In this document: one piece after another, positions 25,903-38,291 of the stretch | Layout: each line of letters opens with the position of its first letter | Numbering within the stretch: position 1 is the first letter of the stretch | NCBI GenBank assembly: GCA_949987565.1 | Contig: OX465107.1 | Location: 2,733,393 to 2,797,392 of the forward strand | DNA length: 64,000 nt | From: Luidia sarsii | Taxonomy: Eukaryota > Echinodermata > Asteroidea > Paxillosida > Luidiidae | Direction of reading: 5' to 3' | The notes under the pieces: model-generated | The model's input: the letters and a program-made list of their open reading frames with translations, nothing else | Database searches by the model: none | What the model was told of the DNA's origin: nothing | Position numbers and translations under genes: made by a program

Positions 25903-27825
25903 GCTGAGGAACTGAATGTACTTTGCACTATAGCCGAGTATATAACGCCTTGCTGTCTGGCATTCGTATACCCAAAATATTAATACGCAGCCGCCAACAG
26001 CCGTGGCCTTTGAACCGCGCGTTCGATTGATCATGCACCGTGCTATTGCACACAGACTGAATTTCCGCATCCCTATACTCCAGAAATTTTTCATATGTAA
26101 ATAGCGACTCTCAAAAACGGTCATGAGCTATACGAGTCGGAAGGCGGGCCTTGATAAGCCACTTGTATACATACATGTATGACATCATTTAATTTATTCA
26201 TGCTTTATGCATATTAATGAGGAGGGCGGGGCTTATTTCCCTATAATCATGAGTTTCAAGATATGAGCTTTTCCTTTCTTCTTATGCAGCGGGTGATCTT
26301 GGTTTTCTTTCCCATACGAATCCCAGACAGCAAGGCCTTAGACCCGGCTTGTTCTCAAATCCAAGGATCAATAGCAGCAACAACCACGTGCACAGGGTCC
26401 GGTATACATCTCCATTCGTGTATCCTCTAATGGCAAACATATGAACCGAAATCATGTCTATAGGCCCCTCATTGGGACACTCCGCCAAGCACTGGGCTTC
26501 TTCGCCATGGAACCAAAATGAGATTTGCATGCTCCTTCGCTATGCTCATACGCATGAAAAACAGTTTCGTACTATTATACAGAGTATAAATAGAACAGCG
26601 AAGCTGCCATGGCTCGCTGCAGCCTTTTTATTAACTGTAAACAAACTGAACTAGATGGGAATCAACTCCTTGCTTGAACACATCAATCATGCTAGGGAAC
26701 GTACCTCACACAGGCAAATTACACATGAAACTGAAATTACAAAAAAGTTTATAAATGCATCGGTACCTTGCATACATGTATGCTACATGTACATGTATAG
26801 AATTTTAAAGTGTTTAGGATGTTAAGATGTGGAAATACGCTTCCAGCTACAATCATCCTGCCTGTTATAATTAACATACATGTACATGTACATTGTGTAC
26901 ATAAACATTTATTATGAACCAACTTTCTCCTCTTATTTATCAGCACTTTCAAGTACATGTACACGGTATGTACTGTAATTACCATTTTTCAACCAGGCAG
27001 CTGATCACGTCTCTAACACATTAGTGCAAATGCAAAATCATCATGTGTTTTTATTTTTTTGTCAATTTTATTTGAACGATCGAGAGAAAGCAGCTGGTGC
27101 ATGAACTGTGCATATGACCAAAGTAGGTTTGTGCACTGATAGGAATGCATTACATGTACAATGTATGTTCTAGCCATGCTAGCTGTCCTGTGTGATTCAA
27201 AACAGGTACGCAAAACTGACCACCACTAGACTTGCTTGCAATTTGCATGACAATATCAGGCATTTAACTTAGAGTACTCTTTGGGCAGTAACGCACCTGT
27301 AGGTAAATACATTGTAACTCCACTGATACAATACTATGACTACACATTCAATGAAGCTGCATGTACAATGGACTTGGAGTAAGGGATAATGGAATGTGGG
27401 TCCAGTGTTGGAAGAGCAGATATGTATAAAGGCATCGGTACACCTTTTGTAAAGTCAATGAATGATGTACAATTCCTCATACATTTATTACATACATGTA
27501 CATGTACTGCAAGTTACTGCAACCAAACTCAGTTCCACCCAATCTCTACCCGAGCCCACATAAACACTACATGAACAGTCTGGAATATGTACATTGTACA
27601 CGGACGGACGGACATCGGCATTACATAGAATATGTACATGTACAGTATTCTAAAACTTTAACATTTTTATGTTTTCTTTCCTGATAATCAAAGTCTAAAC
27701 TCTAATTTTAGGTTGCAGAAATTAATGTTATTATATTCCCAAAAAATTAGAAGCACTGAATCGTATGAAGGGTTTCCTATAAATGAAAAAAACTTTAACA
27801 TCTGAATGCGGACGGCCGGACAGAC

Positions 27826-27868
27826 GGACGGACGGACGGACAGACGGACATCGGCATTACATAGGCTC
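27826..27868 (+). repeat. ACGG-type satellite with CATCGGCATTACATAG tail
   Basis: A (ACGG)n/(ACAG) run is followed by the tail CATCGGCATTACATAGGCTC. A shorter copy with the same tail sits at 27598-27632. A simple run joined to a fixed tail is typical of the end of a dispersed element. Confidence 0.6.
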
Positions 27869-28659
27869 GCACTGCTTCGCAGCTCGCCAAAAACTACAGC
27901 AAGGTAACCAAGGAACGTTAACTGATCGTCAGGTTATTGAGACAGCATGGGAGTGTAGGCTAGCATGCACAACAAAAATGCTAGCTGTTCGTGGCCTGCT
28001 TTGCAACTCACTGCGTTCACAATAGTTTGGGTCTATAACACTACAATGAGTGAAAGAGTTGAACGGGGTACTGTGGCGTTGCTGCGTCTCCGTTGGTATG
28101 CGTGGAATGGGCGTTCTCGGGTGGATTGAGGCGACTTTTGTTTGATAATAATACATTTTGTACAACGCTCAGTCTGTTCAATTCATCTCTGCTATAAGAA
28201 CTCTCTGGTATTGGCCTCGCACGTCTCAGGCGAGTCCTTGGGGTTCAACCTAATACCTCCTTGGTTCTACCAATTATACTAGTCCTATTGGGAGGCTTTA
28301 CACAAAGTCTTCTCCAACTGCTGTTGGACATTTTCTACAGCGTCTAGACTTTCTAGTCTAACTAACTAACTAGTCTAACTATTTATATTGTTTAAATATA
28401 TTGTTTATAATTATTGGTTATATGTTTAAAGTCTTTAGCATTATCATCTCTGAGTTACGTAGCGTTTATCTTACGTTTTGCATCGATTTTTTAAAGACCG
28501 TATTATTCGTGAGTATAAAGAAATCTTTTTCAAAATCAGACTCAGCTTTTTTTTCGGTATTTTTATCAATGTACGATTTCAACCACGTTGTGTAAAACAA
28601 TTTTTTCTTTCTTTCCTAACGTTGCTATCAATTTTTCTACCGTACTAGTTTTTTGATGA

Positions 28660-28770
28660 TATACAAAAATGTTGCAAACTGCTTACTGACTAAAATTACC
28701 AAAATGTAAATCTTAAAATTTAGTGGGCCCGACGTTTCGATCCTAGCAGGACCTTTCTCAAAGGCAGAGT
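28660..28770 (+). repeat. Dispersed repeat, well-preserved copy
   Basis: Starts with AAAAATGTTGCAAACTGCTT, then a spacer, then the GACGTTTCGATCCTAGCAGG core and CTTTCTCAAAGGC. It lies about 110 bp before the MRPS35 start codon. Confidence 0.7.
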
Positions 28771-28880
28771 GGCAAGGACAACACAGATACATGTACAGTA
28801 TTCACGATTAGGCCTGTGGCCACGACCCTGCCCCATTGAAGAGCGCCAGCGCCCTCAGCGGCAGAAAATGTCAAAACAAA

Positions 28881-31800
28881 ATGGCAGCCACCACTAGGCA
28901 TTTGTGCGGCCTGTCCGTCTGCCAAAAACTTCTACGAGTTTTGCCCTGCTCGTCCGTCGCTCCGTTGCCAAGCTACCGGAAAGCCAGTCAGCACAGCTCC
29001 CTTGTGTCTACATCATTGCCGGATATCGATTCCGAAATTGAAAGTAAGAGAACCGAACGTTTCCCTGCATGAAACTACCCCTCAAACTCAAAGCGAGTAA
29101 CGCAGTGAGCATGCCGTGCCTCCTCAGCCCGAGTAACATGGACTCAAAACCGACCCTTTAATTGATTTGGGCAACTTGAGCTTAGACTAAGGGGAGATTT
29201 GCAGCTGGTGTTCATAATTGTATTCAGAATCTTATTTTTTTTACGTGGAATTTTGTGCAGCGCACTTTCTGTCAGTCATGATCTGATCTTGCCTTCTTCA
29301 ATTTCTTGGCATCTTAAATTCAAAACGTCACCAAGTCTTGGGTTTGCCTAGAGTAAGACCAAGTTTGTAGTAAGATGATGTCAACATCAGACAATCTCTA
29401 TTACAATAAAGGGAGGCCAAGGAAGGGAATTGAAAGTAGTTATTAGTATATTACTAGCCCTGAGTTAAAGCTGTCGCCAAAAATGTGCATTTTTGGAAAA
29501 CATTGTTTATTTCGCCCCAAAATGAAAACCCAAACTTTAATTTTGCTTGAAAAGTGGAACTGCAATATTACTAGCAATACTACAATACCTTTCCCCTCTA
29601 AACATTAGTAAACTGAATGACCAGTAATCAGTTTTGGAATCTGTGATTCTCACTGAATCCAACGGTGGGCGTGTTAGACAGTTTCACAGTTGTTTTCGTT
29701 TGTAAAATCTAGGGTTTTTGGTCGGGGTAGTCGAAAAATTGTTAGTTACCCTCATAGTCATAACATCCTAAAGATGTACGTGTAGGAGCCTACAGTTGCC
29801 AAATTTCAAGAAGGGCGACGTGTAAGGTCCTTGTTACTTGGACTACTACTACTAGTACTAGTAGTAGTACAGTTTCAAATATTTTTGTCAACAATTGATT
29901 GTTAGCCATTCTTAATAATGAAAGTTTGTTCCCCGGTCAATTCTTCTCTTTGTTAACAGTTTTGGCTTGTGTTTTACTTTCTTTCACTTCAGGAGTGTCC
30001 AAGCATTCGCTGAGAGGCAAAGCAATGCGAGCCATGCAGCAGAAGCTCAAGAGAAGGGACTCTGTAAGTGTGTCTAGATAACCGCAACCACTGGTTAACA
30101 CAAACGCATCAGATGTCACGTCCGCACTGGACTTTTCAACTTGGTAAAACTGACCTGGTCAATTTAACCGGGCAGACGTTAACCATTCTAGCCTGGTAAG
30201 TTACCTACAGGTGAGGAAAACTTCCTGGGCTATCCGCTCCGGACTTAAAATGGTCAAGTTACCCATTTGCTGGGTTAGTTGCCCCCCCCCCTAAAAAAAA
30301 AAATAAAATAAAAAATCCAGTGTGGACAGGGCTTAAATCAGAAAATTCTGTGAACTCCAGTGAGTGACATGAATGTCTGTGGTTCTTTTCCCCCCTGCTG
30401 CCAGCTCCCCCCGCCAAGGGAGTTGAGGATGAAAGAGGAGCAGGAGTGGAGCAACGTCTACCCCACCGCCACCCCCTTCAAGTGGTCGGCCGTGCCCCTG
30501 CCCATCCGGATGGGCTACCCGGTCAAGCGTGGCATCCCGCCCCACAAGTACGGCAACGCTGAGCTGCTCAAGGTACCCAGTGTTTCGTCCTCTGTGGGTT
30601 TACTCCAGCAAACTGCTTGTCTGAAACTGTCTTCTCCTTTTTTGGGGGGTGGAGGGGGGTAACCCCTGGACACGTGTGGCAGTTAGTGTTTAAATACTTC
30701 TTGATTTGTGCCCCACCCTGGCAAAGACTAGCTGACCCTTTGGGAGGCCACCATCAAAGGGCTGGATAGCTCAGATGGGAAGCACTGGTAACTAGAGGTC
30801 TCAGGTTTAAGTCCCGGTCCAGTCAAAGTTTTTTTTGCCATTGTTCAGAATTGGTTAAATTGGAAAAATTTTCCTTCATTTGTTTGTCCTTTTTTTTCCG
30901 GTTAGCAGGGAGCAAAATGTTCACCCTTTATTGATATCTTTTCCTTAGTTTGAAGGTTATGTCATTGGTCTGAAAAAAGTGCAAAACTTGTTATAGGGTT
31001 GAGGGATAGCTTCCCTAACGCATTAAGAATCCAACACGGTCATGGTATTTTCAAGGATCAGGCAGGGAGTGTTAATCTTGTATTTCACTTGGAGTTTACT
31101 TCCTGTAATAAGTCCAGAACTTGTTGTCACTTTGATAAAACTGCCCTTACAGCTGATCGTATTTTGAAGCTTCTGGTCGGTTGAGTGTCGGGTAATTATT
31201 TAGGTGGTTCCAAACTTCAGGTACAGTGCACAATGATTTGCTTTTTCTCTCCTTTGCAGATCCCCAATTTCCTTCATTTGACACCTCCTGCAATTAAGAA
31301 GCACTGTCAAGCCCTCAAAGGTCAGTCCTTTCATCACATACTTTTGTAAAATTTCTTCTTTAAATGTGATCCCAGGGCTGAATTTTACCAAGCCTTACGA
31401 TAAATCATGACTCAACTTACGCTTCATAACCCTTAGTAGGTTCTCAGAGGTGGTACGTTCTCTGTGCGTCTCCCTTTGCTGTGCGAATGATCATACCTTA
31501 CAATCAGTTTGATGAAATTGATCACAGGAGGACCTTTTGCAGGGCCAGAATTTGTCCTGAATTTCTTTTTGAATTTTAGAGGACCCAGTGTTTTTGATCC
31601 CAGCAGTTCCCTTTTTCCAGGGGGAGAGAGGGGTCCTGCTACGATTGATTTGCATGGCATTATATTTTGGCAATTCGCATTTTTGTCATTTACCTGAGAA
31701 CTGAAGCAGCGTCTAGCATGCTTTTATTGCCCTAAAGACCTTTGAGAATGTTCCTGCTTGGTTCAAAACGTCAGGCCCTCCTAGTTTTTGAAAGACGGGT

Positions 31801-34800
31801 TTTTGTTGGAAATGGTTTTTCACTGCTGACCAAGCTGTGTACAAAGGTCCCACTACATCTTTGTTAGATTTTGCGGCTGGATTTTTGTAATATGCAAAAA
31901 TGTTGCAAACTGCTTACTGACAAAAATGACCAAAAAGCGAATATCAAAAATTAAGAGGGCCTGATGTTTTGATCCAAGCAGGACCTTTTTCTAAGACGTT
32001 CTAAAGGTCCTGCTAGGATCTAAATGTCAGGCCTTACTAATGCTGGATTTTTATGTCAGAAACACCATCAGAGTAGGTCTCTCTAACTCTGCTTCTTGAT
32101 GATTTGGGGGTATTGGTTTCTATCAACGGGAGCAGAATTTTGCACAGAATGGCCAGAAGGTCTGGAGACAGATGAGGACTGCCAGAAGCACTTCCCTGTG
32201 GAAGTAGAGACGTCTGACTATGTATTCAGTGCACCCTCCCTGAGACACCCGGATGCACGGACTGTTAAAGTCAAGGCAAGTGACACAAACCCCCACCCTT
32301 CTTCCCTTGCCCTCTACTGTCAGTCGGTCAGGTGCTGTGCCAATGGGTGCAGGTGGCCACTGCTTGCTACCCCGCTCTGTTTCCCACACAGGGCTGCACT
32401 ACTCAAACTGCTGCTTAGAATTGAATCCACCAATCCACCAATCCACCATTAGAGTCAGATCTCAATTTTGAAAAATCACAAATTTTGAACAAATAAATGA
32501 AACCGAAATCACACAAATAAGGGAAACATTTTGAAAAATCACAAAATTAAAGGGAACATTTTGAAAAATCAAACAAATAAAAGAAAAACATTTTGAAAAA
32601 TAAAATAAAGGAAACATTTTGAAAAATCAATCAAATTAAGGAAACATTTTGAAAAATCAATCAAATAAAGGAAACATTTTGAAAAATCAAACAAATAAAG
32701 GAAACATTTTGAAAAAATCAATAAAATAAAGGAACAAATTTGAAAAATCAAACAAATAAAAGAAACATTTTGAAAAATCAAGCAAAGGAAAAGTGGCAAA
32801 GAACATTTGGACCAAGCCATTGAAAACATCAGGGGTCTTTTTCAAATCCCAGCTTAGGCTTTGACTTTGGCTTGAAAAGACAGGTCAGGGTTACAAGCCT
32901 GGCTACCACCTTCCCCCCCCCCCCCCCCCCAGAAAGCCCGGGGAAACCAGCTGAGCAGACTTATGATCTGATGCTGGTCAATTTGCAGCGAGCATGAAAG
33001 AGTAGAGAGCATTATCGCAGACCCTGATCACTGTCACTGTCACTGTCTCATGGTCAATGACATCAATGACTGTCATGGGACAGGTCCGCACTGTCCACTC
33101 ACTGAACCTGATGATCCTGATCTGGTGACTCCACCTCACAGACGGCCAGTTCTGAATCTCAGTTTTGAAGGTTTTCATAGTGAGAATAGCAGTAGAAGTA
33201 ATAGGTTTGCGGTAGCACCATGCAAAACTCTCTTTTGTGAGTATGTGTGGTTCTGAACTCAACGTTATGCTCTGTTCGTCTTTAGTTCTGAATATGCTTT
33301 GTTATATGGTTTGCATATGAAATATCACTAACAGGTCAGGGTTCTCTGTGGAAGTTGCAGCTCGAGGGTCTTTTTAATTTGTTTCTTCAAAATGGACTAT
33401 TTGGACTAAGACCGAAGGCAAAGGCCTCCGGGTGGCTGAGCTGATGAGGTATGATTGAAGGATCTGGTATTGCATTGAATCTTGATGGGCAGGTCAGCAT
33501 GGAGCATCTTCCCCTTGACAAGCACGCACGCTGGAAGCTCATCCAGCTGGTCGGGGACAGGTACGACGCCAAATCGCAGACCTTCACCATAACGACGGAC
33601 AGGTCAGTACGGCGGCTTTCCTCCCTGGTCCCACCAGAAACAGAACAGTTTCAATGTGGTATTTTAGAAACAGAACCCAAAAGTGATGCTCCGGACTGCT
33701 CACTGTGTCTCGCTAGTGTTTCCTTGACGGCGGAGAATGCTTTGTTTGTACCCCCTTGCAGGTGTCCAGTCAGGATGCAGAACCATGACTACGCCATGTA
33801 CCTGCTCACCGTGCTCTTCCATGAAGCCTGGGTAAGGCGTGCCACCGAGGCCCCTGGCCAAAATTAATTGGCTCTGGCTACGACTCACGGCCAGTTTTGC
33901 TGTTCGGAAAGACTCAGCCAAAGCCACATTACCCGTGTCCCGTCTTAAAACGCAGCATCTGCATTAAAGCAGTCTGCCCTTGAGCCCTTGAGAAGGTCCA
34001 GAATGTCTTGGCTTCCCAATCTGACCGGTGCTAGTCAGAAGCATTCAACCATTGACTGCTGTATATCTCCAGGGATTTCCCCCTCCCCTGTTTTCATTCA
34101 AATGCAATTAACCTGACTACAGCTGTACAGGCATCCCACAAAATGGATGCAGGTTTTTGAAACTTTTGTTTTTCAAATGAAAGACAGCCGTGACAGGGAT
34201 TTTTTTTTTTTTTTTTTAATAAATAGAATTACCCAGTCGCCTCTCATTTCTCCTTTTTTGAAGACTTTTTTGTGCTGAGTAGGATTTTTTGGTGCTTAAA
34301 GGTTGCCAATCTCCTACTGACATCCTTGACTGGTTCCAGTGCAGATCAATCTCCTACCACTGATATATGTAACTGGTACCCGTATAGATCAATAATCCTA
34401 CCACTGATATCTGTAACTGGTTCCCGTATAGATCAATCTCCTACCACTGATATCTTTAACTGGTACCCGTATAGATCAATCTCCTACCACTGATATCTGT
34501 AACTGGTACCCGTGCAGATCAATCTCCTACCACTGATATCTGTGACTGGTACCCGTATAGATCAATAATCCTACCACTGATATCTGTAACTGGTTCCCGT
34601 ATAGATCAATCTCCTACCACTGATATCTGTGACTGTTCCCTTGCAGATCACTGAGCCATGGGAGGCAGACATCATGGAGGAGGACATGGAGGAGTATGTG
34701 TGGGATCTCAGCCCGTCCCGTCGGTCTGCCATCAGGACTCTGGCCAGGATGAAGGACAAGGTAGGACTGGCCCCGAGTCCTTGGTCAATCAGCCACGTGC

Positions 34801-35501
34801 CAGGTCCTCGGCTTGTACATCTTTGACAAACTGCGAAGCTTAGCTGAGCCTATGTAAATAGTGCCACCAATGCCGTCCCTCCCTTTGGCCATCCGTCCAT
34901 CCATCCATCCGTTCAGCCATCCACATACAATTTTAAACTTGGAGTACCTCCTTCGACACATCATCAGCATTTTCACAAAGTGGCAACTTATTTTTTTGAA
35001 TGTGAAAACTGCATAAAACCACACTTATCAGTATGCATTCAAATCAGTATCACAAATCAGTATGCATTCATGTTGTTAACCGAACAGATTACCATATTGC
35101 AAGACCACTTTTAAACTGCCTATGCTATTATTTCATATGTTAACCACAATATTGCATCCAGAGTTCCAGACTTTGCATTGTTTTTCTTCAGAATTTGTGA
35201 TTAGTCACCAGAGTGGGCAGTCGGTACCTGTCACGTTACACTCATTGACCACAAACAACCTTTCCATTTTTTTTGTTTTAATCCTCTCGGTACTCGTTTC
35301 CAGGACAACGCGGAGGGAGAGGTGACCCCCGGGGAGGAGTTGGACTACCTGCGGTCGCCGCGAGTCCAGGAGTTCCGGGACGCTGTGACGGCGCTCCGGA
35401 ACACCGGGGAAGACCACGACAGCCTGCAGCAATACAAGGCGGCGGCACTGGGACTGCTGCAGCCTGAGAGGCAGCCGGGGGGAGAGGCCACGGAATGCTG
35501 A
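28881..35501 (+). CDS. MRPS35: Mitochondrial ribosomal protein S35 (small subunit)
   Basis: Nine exons: 28881-29043, 29993-30063, 30405-30572, 31260-31320, 32136-32275, 33493-33602, 33762-33831, 34647-34760, 35304-35501. They join in frame to 364 aa (human about 323). Residues 1-50 are Arg/Lys/Ser-rich with almost no acidic residues, as in a mitochondrial targeting peptide. The conserved core follows: [16 protein letters not shown] (about 105-120), [13 protein letters not shown] (about 137-150), EFCTEWPEG (about 155-162), LVGDRYD (about 218-224) and [14 protein letters not shown] (about 248-261). These match the family that binds in the head of the mitochondrial small ribosomal subunit. The C-terminal exon is acidic and less conserved. 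An upstream in-frame TTG at 28836 is not needed; the ATG at 28881 is the first good start. Intron 5 begins GCAAGT rather than GT. Confidence 0.96.
30760..30824 (+). repeat. tRNA-Lys-like repeat element, copy in MRPS35 intron 3
   Basis: Begins GGCTGGATAGCTCAGATGGG and ends GGTTTAAGTCCCGGTCCAGT, which are A-box and B-box like. The anticodon arm is decayed. The preceding ~70 bp (GCAAAGACTAGCTGACCC and so on) match the flanks of the copies at 39329 and 54169. Confidence 0.75.
31890..32040 (+). repeat. Dispersed repeat copy in MRPS35 intron 4
   Basis: Has the AAAAATGTTGCAAACTGCTT lead and a GCCTGATGTTTTGATCCAAG variant of the core. A reverse-oriented partial core follows at about 32000-32030. Confidence 0.65.
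32276..32281 (+). other. Non-canonical GC 5' splice site of MRPS35 intron 5
   Basis: The exon ends AAAGTCAAG and the intron starts GCAAGT. Except for the C, this is the ideal donor consensus, as is usual for GC-AG introns. The protein alignment to the MRPS35 family needs the exon to end here (TVKVK followed by VSMEHLPL). The nearest GT donors downstream would add unrelated residues. Confidence 0.85.
32465..32790. repeat. AT-rich minisatellite, ~31-bp unit, MRPS35 intron 5
   Basis: About ten imperfect units of the type GGAAACATTTTGAAAAATCA plus a short AT-rich end. Confidence 0.9.
34330..34640. repeat. 43-45-bp minisatellite, MRPS35 intron 7
   Basis: About seven units built on CTACCACTGATATCTGTAAC followed by TGGTACCCGTATAGATCAAT. 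The last unit runs straight into the 3' splice site of exon 8, so the acceptor itself is part of the repeat. Confidence 0.9.
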
Positions 35502-35686
35502 CACCGATTGGCCGGAAACCCCAGGAGCCAGCAGATGATTGACGACACTTTGGCCGACTCTTGACTGATCTCATCCTCTTCCTCATCATCCGAAAGTCGG
35601 CTTCTCACAATTTTTTTAGTTTGTGTTGCTTCAGTGATAATGTAATTGGACGAGGGTGTGCCCTTACTCAGCGTGTTTCGTTAGTG

Positions 35687-35815
35687 CTGCATCCCAATTG
35701 CCTGCTGGGAGAAACGTTCCCGTGAGCTCGGGAGGGTTTTGAACCCGCGACTCTTGCTTTCTATTGCAGATGTCTTTTACCCACTTGGACAACCAAGCTG
35801 GTTGAGGTCATGCGG
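35687..35815 (-). repeat. tRNA-derived SINE-like element, reverse copy
   Basis: Read on the minus strand, it has an A-box-like GTCCAAGTGGGTAAAAGAC, then AGTCGCGGGTTCAAAACCC (B-box like), then a body with CAGCAGGCAATTGGG. The B box and body are shared with 42788-42880 on the plus strand. Confidence 0.65.
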
Positions 35816-35820
35816 CAGGT

Positions 35821-36048
35821 TTGAATCTGTGCACAGCAGTGAGTACTGCAGTGGTTAAGTGGCTGAGACAACTGCACTTAGAGACAAAACGGAGACACTG
35901 GTTCGAATCCCACCCGAGCAGTCGGTGTCTGGATTTGAATCTGTGTACAGCAGTGAGTACTGCAGTGGTTAAGTGGCTGAGACAACTGCACTTAAAAACA
36001 AAACAGAGACACAGGTTCGAATTTCACCCGAGCAGTCGGTGTCCTTTC
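35821..36048 (+). repeat. Two tandem tRNA-like repeats, 114-bp period
   Basis: Two 114-bp units starting at 35821 and 35935 differ at only a few bases. Each has GTGGTTAAGTGGCTGAGAC, similar to the A-box region of Leu/Ser tRNAs, and GGTTCGAATCCCACC or its variant, a B box. Confidence 0.85.
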
Positions 36049-36496
36049 GTTTCCCTATAGTTCAATGTCCATCTGACTATTGAAGAGAGACGTGGTGCTA
36101 GTCTCATATGCTGAAAGGAACACCCCAATTTTCAAGGCTGCACATTGGTCTGGCTGCTAATGTCATGTCTGCTGTCTTATATGCTGTTGCATCTCGGCCT
36201 CTATGGGCTCTATTTGACCTCAGAAAACTTAACTAGAACCAGGCAGTGGTTTCTGTGAGCAAAGCAGCTCTGTTAATTTGGCCCCTATAGAGTACCACTC
36301 CCTCTAAATCCAAGCTGCTTTTGTGCGGAGTTTAGTTTTGAAATCTGCCCGGACATTCAAAGATTCAGATGTAAACCGAGACGGCACTTTAAAATGGCAA
36401 TAAAACGTCACCCCCAATAGGAACGGACTGACTTTGTGCCTCTGCATTTTGTTCATAGAAATTATTTTGACAGGCATTCACTCATTCCCCTCACCA

Positions 36497-36921
36497 CAAA
36501 TATGACCCGCTCCAGGGAAAGCTGCTATAAGTCGCGCTATGCATTTGCACGCAATGGCCCGCTTAATGTTGTGAGGTTGGAATTTTCCGTAAAATGTTGA
36601 GATTTGTTTCCCCTTCTGAAATATCTTTAATGCTTTCACAAAAAGTAAACGTGGTTATGACATACGGACAAGTTGGTTACTAAGTGATATTTACACCTCA
36701 CAGCAGAGTCAGATTTTTCAAAGCCTGTTTTCTCGCCTTTTGTAATTTTAACTCCATGGACCTAATTAATATGCAGATATGTCTTAACTACAGAAAGGAA
36801 GGGGGTATAAAGCTCTGATATATACCAAATGAAAGCTTACAATGTGGGCTTTCCAGGCATGTATATAACTTGATTCTTATTTTGTGCGACTTATATCACC
36901 TTTTCCTGGAGTGGGTCACAA
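36497..36921. mobile_element. Foldback element with long terminal inverted repeats
   Basis: The left end TATGACCCGCTCCAGGGAAA and following bases are the imperfect reverse complement of the right end near 36880-36921 (TTTTCCTGGAGTGGGTCACA), for about 37 bp. There is no coding sequence. It fits a non-autonomous MITE-like element, but no target-site duplication could be fixed. Confidence 0.65.
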
Positions 36922-37194
36922 ATAGCCTGAAATCTGATCACGCTGACAAACAACCACAATATAAGGACACCATGTTGGGCAATGTTGCCTTCAGATTGTT
37001 GATTCCAACATCACTTCTGTCATTTAAGGAAATTCTTTAATTCTCTTTACATACATAATCAAGGGTAGTTTGTAGGGCACAGTCTTAACAATCTATCTTA
37101 AACATAGGCTGGAAAAATATTGTTGGCAGGAAGAAATATTCATTTGTAGTAGCTGAAAGACAACCTTCCCCTAAAACAAATAGATTAAAAGTGA

Positions 37195-37320
37195 AGCTAT
37201 ACAAAAATGTAGCAAACTGCTTACTTACTTAGATGACAAAATTATACAAATTCAAAATTTAATTTGAGAGCCTGACGTTTTGACCCATCTGAAAGGCAGA
37301 ATCAGATAGAAAAGGTAATG
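37195..37320 (+). repeat. Dispersed repeat copy
   Basis: Has AAAAATGTAGCAAACTGCTT, then GAGAGCCTGACGTTTTGACC. Most of the AGCAGGACC part of the core is missing. Confidence 0.6.
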
Positions 37321-38224
37321 TCCAATATTGTTCGCCGAATTTTTTGTTCATCTAAAACTTGACAATTCTGCAAGTTTTTTTGTGAAAACAAATGTAGTTT
37401 GATTTATCATTTGAATTATTAGATTCAATAATTATGACTAATTTAAGTCATAAATGCCCATGTTTTCCATGCCCATTTTCTCATGAAAATCTGGCTAATA
37501 AAACATTGTACCATATATTAAACTATCTTATATACAGCCTTAAAGTACATCAATCCATCAACATTTTATCCAATTATTCAAACAGAGAGAGAAATCGTTT
37601 AATTTCTCAATAATATGAACACATCAGGCATTTGACAGGTTCGTAGCATGTGTTGGCTTTGAAACCTGGACAGCTTTGAGGTATAGAGGGCAGCATATAT
37701 CTCAGGCGACCCCCCCCCCAAAAAAAAAAAATTAATGTAAACAACATGTACAATACAAGGATAGACACGTGGTTGACCGGCAAGTCACAACATACTCGTC
37801 TTAAAAGTGACATTTTCGGAGCTCTGGAAGTGGAGAACATTATTTGTTTAAATGGTAAAATCTTACAAGTTACATATTGCAACATGGAGTGGATTTAACA
37901 CCATTTTGGAAAGCACGCGTCAACTCGAATTTAAGAGAGAAAAAGCTACACTTTCTTAACTGGTAAGTCTGAATTACTTTAGCAAAGTTGGCAATGTTTG
38001 CAGGTTATTTAACTTTGGAGTAATTCCTGTGAAATGGTACGCTTAAGTTAATTTTTTTTTACTGTTTTAAACGGCTCTGTAAAGTCTCCCCATGCCTCTC
38101 CGGTTTAACTGGTTGCAAGGAAATGCCAAAAATTAAGGCAAAAGAAACAGGTTTGTAGTTCAAACAACTCCGAATATAGACTTCATAAAATAATTCGTTT
38201 GGATGTTGTCTGCGATGTAGTCAG

Positions 38225-38291
38225 AGTAACTTGGACCCAACAAGTCACCATTTTTTATCGAATTTTGAAACTTTGTTGGGTCAAAGTTACT
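38225..38291. repeat. Hairpin
   Basis: AGTAACTTGGACCCAACAA and TTGTTGGGTCAAAGTTACT are reverse complements with one mismatch, about 30 bp apart. Copies of TCTGCGATGTA flank the hairpin as direct repeats. Confidence 0.75.

Larger units (their letters stand above)
25903..28880. other. Intergenic region between PON-like copy 4 and MRPS35
   Basis: No convincing exon. It holds many TACATGTACATGTA palindromes (26770-27660), two related ACGG-rich repeat copies (27598-27632 and 27826-27868), a T-rich stretch near 28380-28650 and a dispersed repeat at 28660-28770. The two flanking genes point away from each other. Confidence 0.6.

Noticed and set aside
26282..26530. Minus-strand frame of 82 codons with a Leu-rich stretch
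   Set aside because: No fitting splice partners and no recognisable family.
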